Assembly (NCBI RefSeq): GCF_030269685.1
Contig: NZ_BSTT01000004.1
Span: forward strand, 248,001 to 312,000
Direction of reading: 5' to 3'
From: Actinomycetospora sp. NBRC 106378
GTDB lineage: Bacteria > Actinomycetota > Actinomycetes > Mycobacteriales > Pseudonocardiaceae
Length of the DNA stretch: 64,000 nt
In this document: positions 15,111-23,312 of the stretch, one piece after another
Layout of the letters: every line of letters begins with the position of its first letter
Position numbering within the stretch: the stretch's first letter is position 1
Position numbers and translations under genes: made by a program
The notes under the pieces: generated by a model
What the model saw: only the letters and a program-made list of their open reading frames with translations
What the model was told of the DNA's origin: nothing
Databases searched by the model: none

Positions 15111-15809
15111 TCACCCGACGGGCGTCAGCAACGGCGTCCGCCGGTACAGGTCGAGGCTCGTGAGTGCGAGCCACGCCCAGGCGAGGATCACGGCGATCCA
15201 GAAGCCGATCACGACGACGGGTGCGGCGGATCCGCTCGCGACGCCGACGAAGGCGACGAGGAGGAGCACCCCGGTCACGCGGCCGAACCAGGGCCGGCCC
15301 GCGGGCACGGCGAAGCACGCCACGACGAGGCACAGGAAGCCGAGCGCGGCGAACACGACGTGCCCGGTCCCGTTCGCCGACACCGTCGCCGGTGGTCCGT
15401 CGGGGGTGCCGGGCGGGAAGCCCTGCATCGGGTCGGCCACGAACACCCCTGCCCCCACGAGGCCGATCCCGTAGCCGACGACGAGCCACCCGCTCCACGC
15501 CCGGCCGGTGTGCAGCGTCCGCAACGCCCGGACGACGCCGACCCCGGCGGCCGCCGTCATGAGCCCGCAGACGACGAACGTCGTGATCTGCGCCCACCCG
15601 CCCGGGCCGTTCGCGAGCAGCGACACGTCGTGGCGGGTCAGGTCGAACCCGTCCCGGACCAGGCCCTGGACGAGGGCCGAGACGACGTACAGCGGTCCGG
15701 CCAGCAGGCCGTAGCCGAGCAGCGACCGCGTCACGGCGGCGTGGCGGTCCGCGTCCCCGCGCCCGACGAGCGGGCTGCCGGAGGGGCCGGTGGGGCGGGA
15801 GGTGGTCAT
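15111..15809 (-). CDS. DUF998 multi-pass membrane protein
   Basis: This 232-aa protein has about six hydrophobic segments (for example YGLLAGPLYVVSALVQGLV, TTFVVCGLMTAAAGVGVV, VTGVLLLVAFVGVASG, VIGFWIAVILAWAWLAL). The layout and the conserved DLTRHDVSLLANGPGGW near the first extracellular loop match DUF998. The function of the family is unknown. ATG 15809 has AGAGGGG upstream on the minus strand. It is transcribed divergently from a TetR regulator across a large palindrome, which makes it the most likely target of that repressor. Confidence 0.85.
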   Translation of the reverse strand: MTTSRPTGPSGSPLVGRGDADRHAAVTRSLLGYGLLAGPLYVVSALVQGLVRDGFDLTRHDVSLLANGPGGWAQITTFVVCGLMTAAAGVGVVRALRTLHTGRAWSGWLVVGYGIGLVGAGVFVADPMQGFPPGTPDGPPATVSANGTGHVVFAALGFLCLVVACFAVPAGRPWFGRVTGVLLLVAFVGVASGSAAPVVVIGFWIAVILAWAWLALTSLDLYRRTPLLTPVG

Positions 15810-15840
15810 GGCGAGCCCCTCTGGACTGATCAGTACTCCG

Positions 15841-15882
15841 ACTGGACCGGACGGTACCGAGAGCAGTACCGTTCGGTCCAGT
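15841..15882. promoter_or_regulatory. TetR operator, 17-bp inverted repeat
   Basis: ACTGGACCGGACGGTAC (15841-15857) pairs with GTACCGTTCGGTCCAGT (15866-15882) at 16 of 17 positions across an 8-nt spacer. The right arm covers a TACCGT -10-like box (15867-15872) and the GTG start of the TetR gene. A second perfect palindrome, ACTGATCAGT, lies at 15825-15834 toward DUF998. Confidence 0.75.
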
Positions 15883-16540
15883 GGATGAGCTGATCGTGCG
15901 GGTCGACGGCGGGGGGCCACCCGGGCGACGCCGGGACGAGCCGGCGCGCGCCGCGATCGTGCGGGCGGCCACGGAGCTGTTCCTCGCAGAGGGCTACCAG
16001 GCGACCGGCACCGACCGGATCGCGGCGGCGGCCGCGGTGTCGAAGCAGACGGTCTACAACCAGTTCGGCGACAAGCGTCGACTCTTCGCGGCCGTCGTCC
16101 TCGGCGTCACCGCCACGGCCGAGGCGTTCGGGACCGAGCTGTCCACGGTGCTGGCGGCCGTCTCGCGGCCGGAGGACGTGAAGCCGGCGGTGCGAGGGCT
16201 CATGCGGCGGTGGGCGGCGGCCGTCCTGAGCCCCCGGGTGCTCGCGGTCCGACGCCTCGTGATCGCCGAGGCCTGCCGGTTCCCCGAGCTCGCCGCCGAG
16301 TACCACCGACGGGCGCCGGGGGCCACGCTGCGCACGGTGGCGGCCGGACTGGCCGACCTGACGGAGCGGGGCCTGGTCCGCATCGAGGACCCGGAGGGCG
16401 TCGCGGCCGATCTCGCGTTCGTGCTCGTCGGCGCCGAGCTCGACCACGCCCTCTTCCACCCCGGCGCCCCCGCTCCCGACGACGAGCGTCTCGACGCCCT
16501 CGTCGAGCACGCGCTGCAGGTCGTCCGGCCGCTCGGGTAA
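15881..16540 (+). CDS. TetR/AcrR family transcriptional regulator
   Basis: This 219-aa repressor has an N-terminal helix-turn-helix at residues about 25-70: AIVRAATELFLAEGYQATGT, then IAAAAAVSKQTVYNQFGDKR. The C-terminal ligand domain resembles the TetR_C AefR-like type. The GTG 15881 start lies in the palindrome and 14 nt after TACCGT, so the mRNA is probably leaderless and the protein probably represses itself and the divergent DUF998 gene. The ligand is unknown. Confidence 0.92.
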   Translation: MDELIVRVDGGGPPGRRRDEPARAAIVRAATELFLAEGYQATGTDRIAAAAAVSKQTVYNQFGDKRRLFAAVVLGVTATAEAFGTELSTVLAAVSRPEDVKPAVRGLMRRWAAAVLSPRVLAVRRLVIAEACRFPELAAEYHRRAPGATLRTVAAGLADLTERGLVRIEDPEGVAADLAFVLVGAELDHALFHPGAPAPDDERLDALVEHALQVVRPLG

Positions 16541-16616
16541 CGACGAGGTCAAGGGCGTCGATAGCCCGGTCGTCCGAGGCGCAGGGTGCGCCCGGTCGAA
16601 TCGATCGGGGGGATCG

Positions 16617-17384
16617 GTGCGCATCGTCGCGCTCGTCGTCGGGGCCGTCACGGCCGTCCTGCTGCTCGCCGGGTGCGTCCCGGAGCGCTCCTTCCCGACG
16701 TCGGGTGCGGCGGGTTCCGCGGCCCCGGTCGCCGCGTCCCCGGTGGCGGACACCGACGCCGCCACCACGACCGGCACGACCGTCACGCGGGTGATCGACG
16801 GCGACACGTTCGTCGTCGACGGCGGCACCGAGGTCCGGGTGCTCGGCATCGACTCGTGCGAGGCGCCCACGGCCGGCGGCAGGCGGGCGACGCGCGCGGC
16901 GGAGGACGCGATCCTGGGGCAGGCCGTCCGGCTCACCACGGAGCCGGGCGTCGACCTCGACCGGTACGGCCGGCAGCTGCGCTACGTCTCCTACGCGGAC
17001 GGGGACTTCGCGGAGATGATGGTCCGCGCCGACCACACCGCGATCTACACGAAGGGTCGCAACGACGCCTCCGCCGCGGTGCAGGCCCGGCTGCGCTCCC
17101 TCGACGGCAACGGACGCACCTGCGGGACCGCCGCGACCAGCAGCACGAGGCAACCGGCACCCGTCGTCGGGAACCCGTCGCCGAAGCCGCAGCCGAAGCC
17201 GCGCCCCGCGGTGTCACCGCGGGCCCCGCAGCCGAGGCCCGTCGCCGCCGCCCCGAGGCCCGCGGCGGCGTCCTACAAGAACTGCACCGAGGCCCGCGCC
17301 GCCGGAGTGACGCCCCTGCACCGGGGCGAGCCCGGATACGCGGCGAAGCTGGACCGCGACGGGGACGGTGTGGCCTGCGAGTGA
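16617..17384 (+). CDS. Staphylococcal-nuclease-like lipoprotein with excalibur domain
   Basis: This 255-aa exported protein has the lipobox LLLAGC (Cys about residue 20). An SNase domain spans about 52-150: TVTRVIDGDTFVVDGG, VRVLGIDSCEAP, YGRQLRYVS. A Pro/Lys-rich linker follows, then a C-terminal excalibur calcium-binding motif DRDGDGVACE. The domain order is that of secreted nucleases. Replacement of the usual APE motif by SCEAP and the absence of an obvious second catalytic Arg/Glu set leave activity open. GTG 16617 has GGGGGGA upstream. Its stop is one base from the convergent DUF4236 stop (TGACTCA). Confidence 0.88.
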   Translation: MRIVALVVGAVTAVLLLAGCVPERSFPTSGAAGSAAPVAASPVADTDAATTTGTTVTRVIDGDTFVVDGGTEVRVLGIDSCEAPTAGGRRATRAAEDAILGQAVRLTTEPGVDLDRYGRQLRYVSYADGDFAEMMVRADHTAIYTKGRNDASAAVQARLRSLDGNGRTCGTAATSSTRQPAPVVGNPSPKPQPKPRPAVSPRAPQPRPVAAAPRPAAASYKNCTEARAAGVTPLHRGEPGYAAKLDRDGDGVACE

Positions 17385-17385
17385 C

Positions 17386-17568
17386 TCAGTCCGACGTGTA
17401 CGAGTAGCCGCCGGGCAGGTCGACGGTGCTCTTCTTCGTCCGGCTGTTCCAGGTCCAGGGGCCCAGCTTGAACGAGTACGACACCGTCTTGCCGGAGTCG
17501 GAGCGCGAGACGTTCCGCCAGATCGGCAGCGGGCCCAGGCGGCGCTTCTTGCGGTAGTTGAGTCCCAT
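17386..17568 (-). CDS. DUF4236-like small protein
   Basis: This 60-aa basic protein begins MGLNYRKKRRLGPLPIWRN and ends with VDLPGGYSYTSD. The N-terminal pattern (GLNYRKRxRLGP followed by a Ser/Lys beta-hairpin, and a Gly-rich end) matches the short DUF4236 family, whose role is unknown. ATG 17568 has a GGAG ribosome site. It is convergent with the nuclease lipoprotein gene. Confidence 0.7.
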   Translation of the reverse strand: MGLNYRKKRRLGPLPIWRNVSRSDSGKTVSYSFKLGPWTWNSRTKKSTVDLPGGYSYTSD

Positions 17569-17658
17569 ACCGGTCTCCTGCCCGCTCCCGGCCCGTGCCA
17601 CGCGCGTCGGTCGGCGCGGACAGTGGCCGATGACGCTCGAAAGGGGGATCGTCGAGAG

Positions 17659-18135
17659 ATGGACGAGCGCACGACCGAGGGGTTCGGGGACCCCCTCGCC
17701 GGCCCGGACGGGACCGGACCGGCCCGTCGGGGGGACGACCCGACGACCGCCACGCCCCGGCCGTCGGACCTGCGGCTCCCGGGTGCGACCGACCCCGATG
17801 GCGTCTCGCGGTGGATGGACGAGGACCGCAGCCGCGCGCTGCGCCCGCTCGCGCGGGAGGTGCCCCCGCCCCGGCCGATCCCGCGGCCGCGTCGGGAACG
17901 GGTGCTCCCGCCGGAGTTCACGGAGGTCCCGGCTGCCCGGTCCGGGGACGGCGAGGAGTCGGCGTGGCAGCGGGAACGGCGGGAGGAGGCGGAGTTCCGC
18001 GCGCAGTTCGGGGAGTGGCGCGCGGGCGCGCCGCGCCGCGCGCCCGGTCCGCTCGGCGGGGTGCGGCTCGGGGCGCCGCTGATCGTGCTCATCGCCGTCC
18101 TGATCGCGGTGTTCGCGCTGGCCCTGCACCTGTAG
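17659..18135 (+). CDS. Tail-anchored single-pass membrane protein of unknown function
   Basis: This 158-aa protein is hydrophilic and Pro/Arg/Glu-rich over the first 130 residues, with no domain I recognise. It ends in one hydrophobic helix (LIVLIAVLIAVFALALHL), implying a cytoplasmic body with a C-terminal anchor. ATG 17659 is supported by GAGAG upstream. It precedes holB by 38 nt on the same strand, but no functional connection is evident. Confidence 0.7.
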   Translation: MDERTTEGFGDPLAGPDGTGPARRGDDPTTATPRPSDLRLPGATDPDGVSRWMDEDRSRALRPLAREVPPPRPIPRPRRERVLPPEFTEVPAARSGDGEESAWQRERREEAEFRAQFGEWRAGAPRRAPGPLGGVRLGAPLIVLIAVLIAVFALALHL

Positions 18136-18173
18136 GCGGAGCCTGTCGGTGGCCTGGGGCATCATCTCCTGGT

Positions 18174-19376
18174 GTGAGCGTGTGGTCGCAGGTCGTGGGG
18201 CAGCCGGAGGCGGTGGCCGAGCTGCGCGCGGCCGCCGAGCACGCGGCCCATGTGCGGTTCACCTCCGACGGCCCCGACGACCGGCCGCGGGTCACGGCCG
18301 GGATGACGCACGCCTGGCTGTTCACCGGGCCGCCCGGGTCGGGTCGGTCGGTGGCCGCCCGGGCGTTCGCGGCGGCCCTGCAGTGCCCGCGCGGGGGATG
18401 CGACGCCTGCCAGGTCTGCCACACGGTGCTCGCCGGCACGCACGCCGACGTCCACGAGGTGGCCACCGAGAAGCTCTCGCTCGGGGTCAAGGAGATGCGC
18501 GCGGTCATCGAGCGGGCGGCGCGGATGCCCACCACCGCGCGCTGGCAGGTCGTGCTGATCGAGGACGCCGACCGGATGTCGGAGAACGCCTCGAACGCCG
18601 TGCTCAAGGCCGTCGAGGAGCCGAACGAGCGCACCGTGTTCCTGCTCTGCGCGCCGAGCGAGCACCCGGACGACGTCAGCGTCACCATCCGGTCCCGCTG
18701 CCGGCCGGTCCGGCTGCGCACCCCGCAGGCGTCGGCGATCGCCGACGTGCTCCGCGAGCGCGACGGGATCGACGCGGAGACCGCGTCGTGGGCCGCCAGC
18801 GTGTGCGGCGGGCACATCGGTCGAGCGCGGCGTCTGGCGCGTGACGAGGACGCCCGGGCGCGCCGCGAGGCGGTCCTGGGGCTGCCGCGGGCGTTGCGGG
18901 ACGCGGCCGCTGCCTTCGAGGCGTCCGACGACATGCTCGCCGCCGCCGAGGCCGAGATGGTGGCCCTCACCGGGACGCGCGACGAGGCGGAGCGCGAGGA
19001 ACTCGCCGTCTCGATGGGGGCGGGCGGCACCGGGAAGGGCGTGGCGCAGGCGCAACGGGTCGCGAAGGCCGCGGAGAAGGAGCTGGAGAAGGCGCAGAAG
19101 CTGCGGCAGACCCGCGCCCGGCGCGACTCGCTCGACCGGGCGCTCGTCGATCTGGCCGGGTACTACCGCGACGTCCTCGTCCGGGGCTTCCACGCCCAGG
19201 TCGCCGCCACGCATCCCGACCGGGCGATCGAGGTGGAGAACGCCGCCCGCGACGGCTCGCGCGAGTCCACGCTCCGGCGCCTCGAGGCGGTGCTGGCCTG
19301 CCGCGAGGCGCTGGAGACCAACGTGAAGCCGCAGATCGCCGTCGAGGCGATGGTGACGGCGCTGCGGGCCGGTTAG
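18174..19376 (+). CDS. holB: DNA polymerase III subunit delta'
   Basis: This 400-aa clamp-loader AAA+ subunit acts with delta and tau/gamma to load the beta clamp. A modified Walker A is FTGPPGSGRSVAARA, with Arg in place of the catalytic Lys, as usual for delta'. The zinc module is CPRGGCDACQVC, and sensor-type segments follow (VLIEDADRMSENASNAVLKAVEEP; the arginine region SVTIRSRCRPVRL). A Lys/Glu-rich helical stretch at about 280-320 precedes the C-terminal collar domain. GTG 18174 is the best start; GTG 18180 is possible. The stop TAG overlaps the stop of the convergent gene (TTAG). Confidence 0.93.
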   Translation: MSVWSQVVGQPEAVAELRAAAEHAAHVRFTSDGPDDRPRVTAGMTHAWLFTGPPGSGRSVAARAFAAALQCPRGGCDACQVCHTVLAGTHADVHEVATEKLSLGVKEMRAVIERAARMPTTARWQVVLIEDADRMSENASNAVLKAVEEPNERTVFLLCAPSEHPDDVSVTIRSRCRPVRLRTPQASAIADVLRERDGIDAETASWAASVCGGHIGRARRLARDEDARARREAVLGLPRALRDAAAAFEASDDMLAAAEAEMVALTGTRDEAEREELAVSMGAGGTGKGVAQAQRVAKAAEKELEKAQKLRQTRARRDSLDRALVDLAGYYRDVLVRGFHAQVAATHPDRAIEVENAARDGSRESTLRRLEAVLACREALETNVKPQIAVEAMVTALRAG

Positions 19377-20212
19377 TCCTCCACGAACACCAGGTCGGTG
19401 ATCGGCACCGTGAGCGACACGCGGTCGCCGTCCTGCGTGATCAGCTCGGAGAGGGTCGTGCGGCGGCCGGCCGCCTCCACCGGGTCGTCGTCGCCGCCCT
19501 GGGCGCGCAGCCACTCGAGGAAGGTCTCGGAGGTGTCGGCGCGCAGGTAGTCGGTGGCGCGCCGGAAGAGCTTGGGCAGGATCAGCTGGCCGTCCGGCCC
19601 GACGTCGGCCTGCTTCGTCAGCGTGAACCCGCCCGACCGGTCGGCGGCCCACACGCTGCCGGACCCCGTCGCCGCGGCCGCGAGTTCCAGGAATCGGTGA
19701 CGGACGGGCTCCGGCGTCGAGGTGTACAGGGTCAGGTAGGCGCGCCCGTTGCTCGTCTGCGTGGCGTTGACCGAGGAGTCGACGACCGTCGCCGGATCGA
19801 CCTCGTCGCCGTCCGCGTGCGCCCCGGCCGCGTCCCCGGTCACGAGCAGGGCCACCGGGCGGCCGTTGACCTCGACGAGTGCTGCGCAGATGGCGGCGGG
19901 GACCGACTCCGGCGTCGCCGCCGTGACGGTCTCGTGGTCGTCGAACGTCACGTCGCGGAAGCCGACCGCCTCGAGCAGCGTCGTCCGGGCCTCGCCGGCG
20001 AGCGGCTGCGCCTGGTCCTGGTAGTGCGTCTCCGGCGCGTCGATCGCGTCGAGCCGCAGCTGGATGCTGCCGTCCCGCGTGCTCGGGTCGACCCGACCGC
20101 CGTTCTCCAGCCCGCGCACGGTCGCGATCTCGTCCGGCACGAACCGCACCGAGTCGCCGTCGGGGGAGTAGCCGACCACCACGAGCCGGCCGCGAATCCA
20201 CGTGAACGCCAT
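19373..20212 (-). CDS. Staphylococcal-nuclease-like protein
   Basis: This 279-aa protein, without an evident signal peptide, has the SNase-type core YSPDGDSVRFVPDE ... IQLRLDAIDAPETHY near residues 15-75. The LDAIDAPE segment corresponds to the metal and substrate strand of thermonucleases. The long C-terminal part is acidic and not recognised. ATG 20212 is chosen (MAFTWIRGRL); GTG 20245 would add 11 residues. It lies opposite holB with overlapping stops and divergent from a beta-lactamase-like gene. A cytoplasmic member only 2 kb from a secreted one is unusual. Confidence 0.75.
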   Translation of the reverse strand: MAFTWIRGRLVVVGYSPDGDSVRFVPDEIATVRGLENGGRVDPSTRDGSIQLRLDAIDAPETHYQDQAQPLAGEARTTLLEAVGFRDVTFDDHETVTAATPESVPAAICAALVEVNGRPVALLVTGDAAGAHADGDEVDPATVVDSSVNATQTSNGRAYLTLYTSTPEPVRHRFLELAAAATGSGSVWAADRSGGFTLTKQADVGPDGQLILPKLFRRATDYLRADTSETFLEWLRAQGGDDDPVEAAGRRTTLSELITQDGDRVSLTVPITDLVFVED

Positions 20213-20279
20213 GTCGGACCCGTGCCCCGTGCCGAGCGGGGCCACGCCGTCGGGGAGGCGAACAGCGGGCGACGGCTGC

Positions 20280-20285
20280 TAGCGT
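20280..20285 (+). promoter_or_regulatory. -10 box of a putative leaderless promoter
   Basis: TAGCGT lies 13 nt before ATG 20293, so transcription should begin at the start codon. No ribosome binding site is present. Confidence 0.5.
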
Positions 20286-20292
20286 CGCCGGC

Positions 20293-21366
20293 ATGTCGAC
20301 ATTCCGGATTATCGTAATCACGGTTCTCCTCGGCCTGGCACTGGTCGGATGCGGGTCGGCGCCCGCCTCCTGCCCGCCGGTCGGGTCGTCGGACCTGACG
20401 ACCGCCGACGGCTGGCTCGGCCGCGTCGCGGGAGCGCCCCGGACCGTCGGGCTCGTGGTCGACGACGGGCGCGGGCACGTGGTGTCGCACGGGGCCGACA
20501 CGCCGTTCCCGCTCGCCTCGGCGGTGAAGGTCGTGCACCTGACCGCCTACGCCGCCGCCGTGACGGACGGGCGCATCCGCCCCGACGAGCCGGTCGCCCG
20601 CGTCGACTGGGAACGCTGGTACGTCGCGGGGACCGACGGCGGCGCCCATCCGGTGGCACTGCAACGGCTCGGGCCAGGGCCGGCCTACACCGTCGACCAG
20701 CTGGTCACGGCGATGATCCGGGAGAGCGACAACGCCGCCGCCGACTGGCTGCGCGCCCGGCTCGGCGACGACGCCCTGCGGGCCGCTGCGGCCTCGGTCG
20801 GCTGGTCCGGCGTCGAACTGCCCGGGTTCGCCGGCGCCACGGCCCGGCTCGCGATGCCGCAGCTGGTCACCCCCGGGTCGACCCACGCCCAGCTGATGGA
20901 CCTCGACGGGCGCCTCGGCCGCCGGGTGGCCGACGACGCGGCGTTCCACGATGAGGTCGCCCGGCGCGTCGCCGCGGCCGCGGCGCAGGACCCGGCCCGG
21001 TTCGTCGCCGACGCCCTCGCCTGGTCGGCGACCACCGCGCAGGGCACGCCCACCCAGCTCCTCGCCCTCCACCGGGCGATCGCGACCGGCGCGGTCCCCG
21101 GCGCGGACGTGGCCGCCCGACACCTGACGTGGCAGGGCCCCACGTCGGCCGGGACGATCGGTTTCAAGGGCGGGAGCCTCGTGGGCGTCCTGACCTTCGG
21201 CGGCTTCCTCCGTCGCGACGACGGATCGACGGGCTACGCGGTCGTCCTCGGGCGGGACCTCCCGACGACGCCGCCGGTCACCGAGCAGGTCACCGGCCAG
21301 CAGGGGCTCGTGCTCGAGGCCCTCGTCTCCCCGGACCGGTTCGACCGTCTGGCCTGCGTCGCGTGA
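20293..21366 (+). CDS. Class A beta-lactamase-like serine hydrolase lipoprotein
   Basis: This 357-aa exported protein has the lipobox LALVGC (Cys about 20). The three penicillin-binding signatures are recognisable: SxxK as LASAVKVVH, SDN as RESDNAAADW, and the KTG-like triad as FKGGSLVG. These fit the class A beta-lactamase/transpeptidase fold. Replacement of Thr in KTG by Gly and the divergent omega-loop region make beta-lactam hydrolysis uncertain; a cell-wall peptidase role is also possible. The mRNA is probably leaderless. The ArsR-like gene starts 16 nt after the stop. Confidence 0.85.
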   Translation: MSTFRIIVITVLLGLALVGCGSAPASCPPVGSSDLTTADGWLGRVAGAPRTVGLVVDDGRGHVVSHGADTPFPLASAVKVVHLTAYAAAVTDGRIRPDEPVARVDWERWYVAGTDGGAHPVALQRLGPGPAYTVDQLVTAMIRESDNAAADWLRARLGDDALRAAAASVGWSGVELPGFAGATARLAMPQLVTPGSTHAQLMDLDGRLGRRVADDAAFHDEVARRVAAAAAQDPARFVADALAWSATTAQGTPTQLLALHRAIATGAVPGADVAARHLTWQGPTSAGTIGFKGGSLVGVLTFGGFLRRDDGSTGYAVVLGRDLPTTPPVTEQVTGQQGLVLEALVSPDRFDRLACVA

Positions 21367-21382
21367 GTGGGACGATCGGCCG

Positions 21383-21838
21383 GTGACCGACGACCGTCTC
21401 GCCGCCCTCGAGGCCCGCGTCGCCGCGCTGGAGTCGTCCACCCCGGCGCCGCCGTCCGACGTGGCGGACGAGTCCGGGCTCCTGTCCTACGAGGGCGCGG
21501 TCCGGCTGCACGGCGAGGTGTCGTGGCGGATCGGCTACTCGCCGGCCGCCGTCGTCGACCTCCCGGCCGGTCCGACCGCCGAGGTCCTCGCGGCCCTCGG
21601 CCACCCCGTCCGGCTCGCCCTGGTCCGCCGGCTGCTCGCCGGACCCGCCTCTGCCGCGGAGCTCCAGGAGGCCGCCGATCTCTCCTCGACCGGGCAGGTC
21701 TACCACCACCTGCGCGCCCTGACCGCCGCCCGCGTCGTCGAGCAGGACGCCCGCTCCTTCCGCGTCCCCGCCACCGGCGTCGTCCCGGTCCTGACGATGC
21801 TCCTCGCCGCGGGCGACGTCGCCGGCCTCCTCCGCTGA
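21383..21838 (+). CDS. ArsR-like winged-helix regulator
   Basis: This 151-aa protein has an N-terminal coiled stretch (RLAALEARVAALESS) followed by a winged helix: VLAALGHPVRLALVRRLL, SAAELQEAADLSSTGQVYHH, LRALTAARVVEQ. That is the ArsR/HTH_20 pattern. No Cys metal site is visible. It may be co-transcribed with the upstream hydrolase, starting at GTG 21383. Its target and effector are unknown. Confidence 0.82.
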   Translation: MTDDRLAALEARVAALESSTPAPPSDVADESGLLSYEGAVRLHGEVSWRIGYSPAAVVDLPAGPTAEVLAALGHPVRLALVRRLLAGPASAAELQEAADLSSTGQVYHHLRALTAARVVEQDARSFRVPATGVVPVLTMLLAAGDVAGLLR

Positions 21839-21876
21839 GTTCGTCCGTTCCGTTCCCGACGGCGGGTTCGGCTGGC

Positions 21877-21882
21877 TAGCGT
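21877..21882 (+). promoter_or_regulatory. -10 box of a putative leaderless promoter
   Basis: TAGCGT lies 13 nt before GTG 21890 and is identical to the box before the gene at 20293. Confidence 0.5.
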
Positions 21883-21889
21883 GGGTCGG

Positions 21890-22357
21890 GTGAGTGTCCC
21901 GGTGCCGCTCGGCCTGTACACGGAGCCGTCCCGTGGCGCTCCGGCGTTCCCGCCGCCGCCCCCGCCGCAGGCCTCCGACCCGACCGTCCTCTCCACCGGC
22001 CAGGTCGTCCCGCGCCAGGCGATGCCGACCGTCCCGGCCGTCGACTCGTTCTCCGTCGACCTCGCGGCCGCGCCCCAGGTCCTCCGGGATCTCAGGGAGG
22101 CGGCCGAGGAGCTGACGGCGATCCGACGAGATGCGGTCCAGCTGGGCAAGGTCGATCCGGGGACGAGCGACGAGGTGAGCCGCGACGCAGCGTCGGTCCT
22201 GGAGACGGTGGCCGTGGGCGGAACCGGAAGTCTGTTGAGCGCCCTCGATGGTGGCCTCCGACGCCTCGAAGCGTTGGTCCACGCGATCGAGACCGAACTC
22301 GGGGAGTACCGGCTCGCCGAGGAATCGGCCGGCCGCGGGTTCGATGCGCTGCCGTGA
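21890..22357 (+). CDS. Hypothetical helical protein upstream of a DUF3558 lipoprotein
   Basis: This 155-aa protein has a Pro-rich N-terminal third (PAFPPPPPPQ), then a predicted helical region about 50-150 (LRDLREAAEELTAIRRDAVQ; RRLEALVHAIETELGEYRL). The size and helical character recall WXG/PE-type proteins of type VII loci, but no WXG or YxxxD signal is seen. GTG 21890 is preferred over GTG 21881 because the latter overlaps the -10 box. The next gene overlaps its 3' end by 14 nt. Confidence 0.7.
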   Translation: MSVPVPLGLYTEPSRGAPAFPPPPPPQASDPTVLSTGQVVPRQAMPTVPAVDSFSVDLAAAPQVLRDLREAAEELTAIRRDAVQLGKVDPGTSDEVSRDAASVLETVAVGGTGSLLSALDGGLRRLEALVHAIETELGEYRLAEESAGRGFDALP

Positions 22358-22901
22358 GTTGGTCGGAGCTCTCGGTCTCCTACTCGTCATGACAGGTTGT
22401 TCGGCGCAGGCCCCGGCGCCGACTCCTCCGACGACAGCGAGTCCGATCCGGTACGGCGCTCCCGTCGTGATGGAGCCGCGCGACGGTCGGGCGTTCGCTG
22501 GGCAGCCCTGCGACCTGTTGTCGGGGCCCGAACTGCTCACTCTCGGCTTGCGAGCGCCCGGCCGGCAACGGACGTCCATCGATGTCCAGGAGTGCTCGTG
22601 GCGAACGGCGAGCGACGGGCGTCTGGCCATGGCCGTGAACGCAGGCCGCGACCTGCTCGTCGACACCTACCGAGCGCGTGTGCTGCCGATCTTCGAGCCG
22701 ACGACCGTCGAGGGGATGCCTGCGGTCCGGCAACGGATGCGGCTCGACGACAACACGTGCACGGTGACGACCGGGCTGGGCCCGAGCGAGGCGCTCGAGA
22801 CCGAGTGGTCGGGACTGATGACCCGCCAGACCACCGACCCGTGCGCGAAGGCCGAGGAGGCGATCGCGCTCGTCGTCAGGAAGCTCCCGCCGCTGCGGTG
22901 A
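22344..22901 (+). CDS. DUF3558 lipoprotein
   Basis: This 185-aa protein has a signal peptide ending in the lipobox LLVMTGC (Cys about 19). The mature part shows DUF3558 features: PCDLLSGPELLTLGL, then a conserved Cys (DVQECSWR) and another in NTCTVTTG with a late Cys (DPCAKAEEAI), suggesting two disulfides. The family is an actinobacterial secreted protein group of unknown role. It is translationally overlapped with the upstream helical protein. ATG 22344 is the only start that retains the full signal peptide. Confidence 0.85.
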   Translation: MRCRELVGALGLLLVMTGCSAQAPAPTPPTTASPIRYGAPVVMEPRDGRAFAGQPCDLLSGPELLTLGLRAPGRQRTSIDVQECSWRTASDGRLAMAVNAGRDLLVDTYRARVLPIFEPTTVEGMPAVRQRMRLDDNTCTVTTGLGPSEALETEWSGLMTRQTTDPCAKAEEAIALVVRKLPPLR

Positions 22902-22918
22902 CCGTCCGGCGGAGGAAC

Positions 22919-23241
22919 TTGTGTGGCACGGGGTGCACCCAGGTGGCCCCGGTGCCACACAAGTTCGTCGTCTGACGACGGTGTGGCCCTTGTCAGTGGC
23001 ACCGGCCCCCCTCCGGGGCGCTTCGTGCCGCTGACATCCCTCGCGTGCCCTCTGCTCGCCCCGCCGTCGTCGACCTGTGTGGCACGGGGTGCACCCAGGT
23101 GGCCCCGGTGCCACACAAGTTCGTCGTCTGACGACGGTGCGGCCCTTGTCAGTGGCACCGGCCCCCCTCTGGGGCGCTTCGTGCCGCTGACATCCCTCGC
23201 GTGCCCTCTGCTCGCCCCGCCGTCGTCGACCTGTGTGGCAC
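22919..23241. repeat. 156-bp tandem repeat (two full copies plus partial) with three hairpins per unit
   Basis: Copy 1 is 22921-23076, copy 2 is 23077-23232, and a third copy begins at 23233 and breaks off after GTGTGGCAC. The copies differ at only two or three bases. Each unit has an outer inverted repeat TGTGTGGCAC/GTGCCACACA (22920-22929/22952-22961), a palindrome CGTCGTC-T-GACGACG, and TGTCAGTGGCAC/GTGCCGCTGACA (22991-23002/23025-23036). It fills the 411-nt gap between convergent genes; I see no gene in it. Confidence 0.85.
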
Positions 23242-23312
23242 CGAACTACGTGGCCGTCCGATTGAGGCGCGAGGACTCGGATGGTCGGGCACGGATCCGA
23301 GTGGAGACCGGC

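Noticed and set aside
21881-21889. Upstream GTG as start of the protein before the DUF3558 gene
   Set aside because: It overlaps the TAGCGT -10 box; GTG 21890 fits the leaderless spacing.
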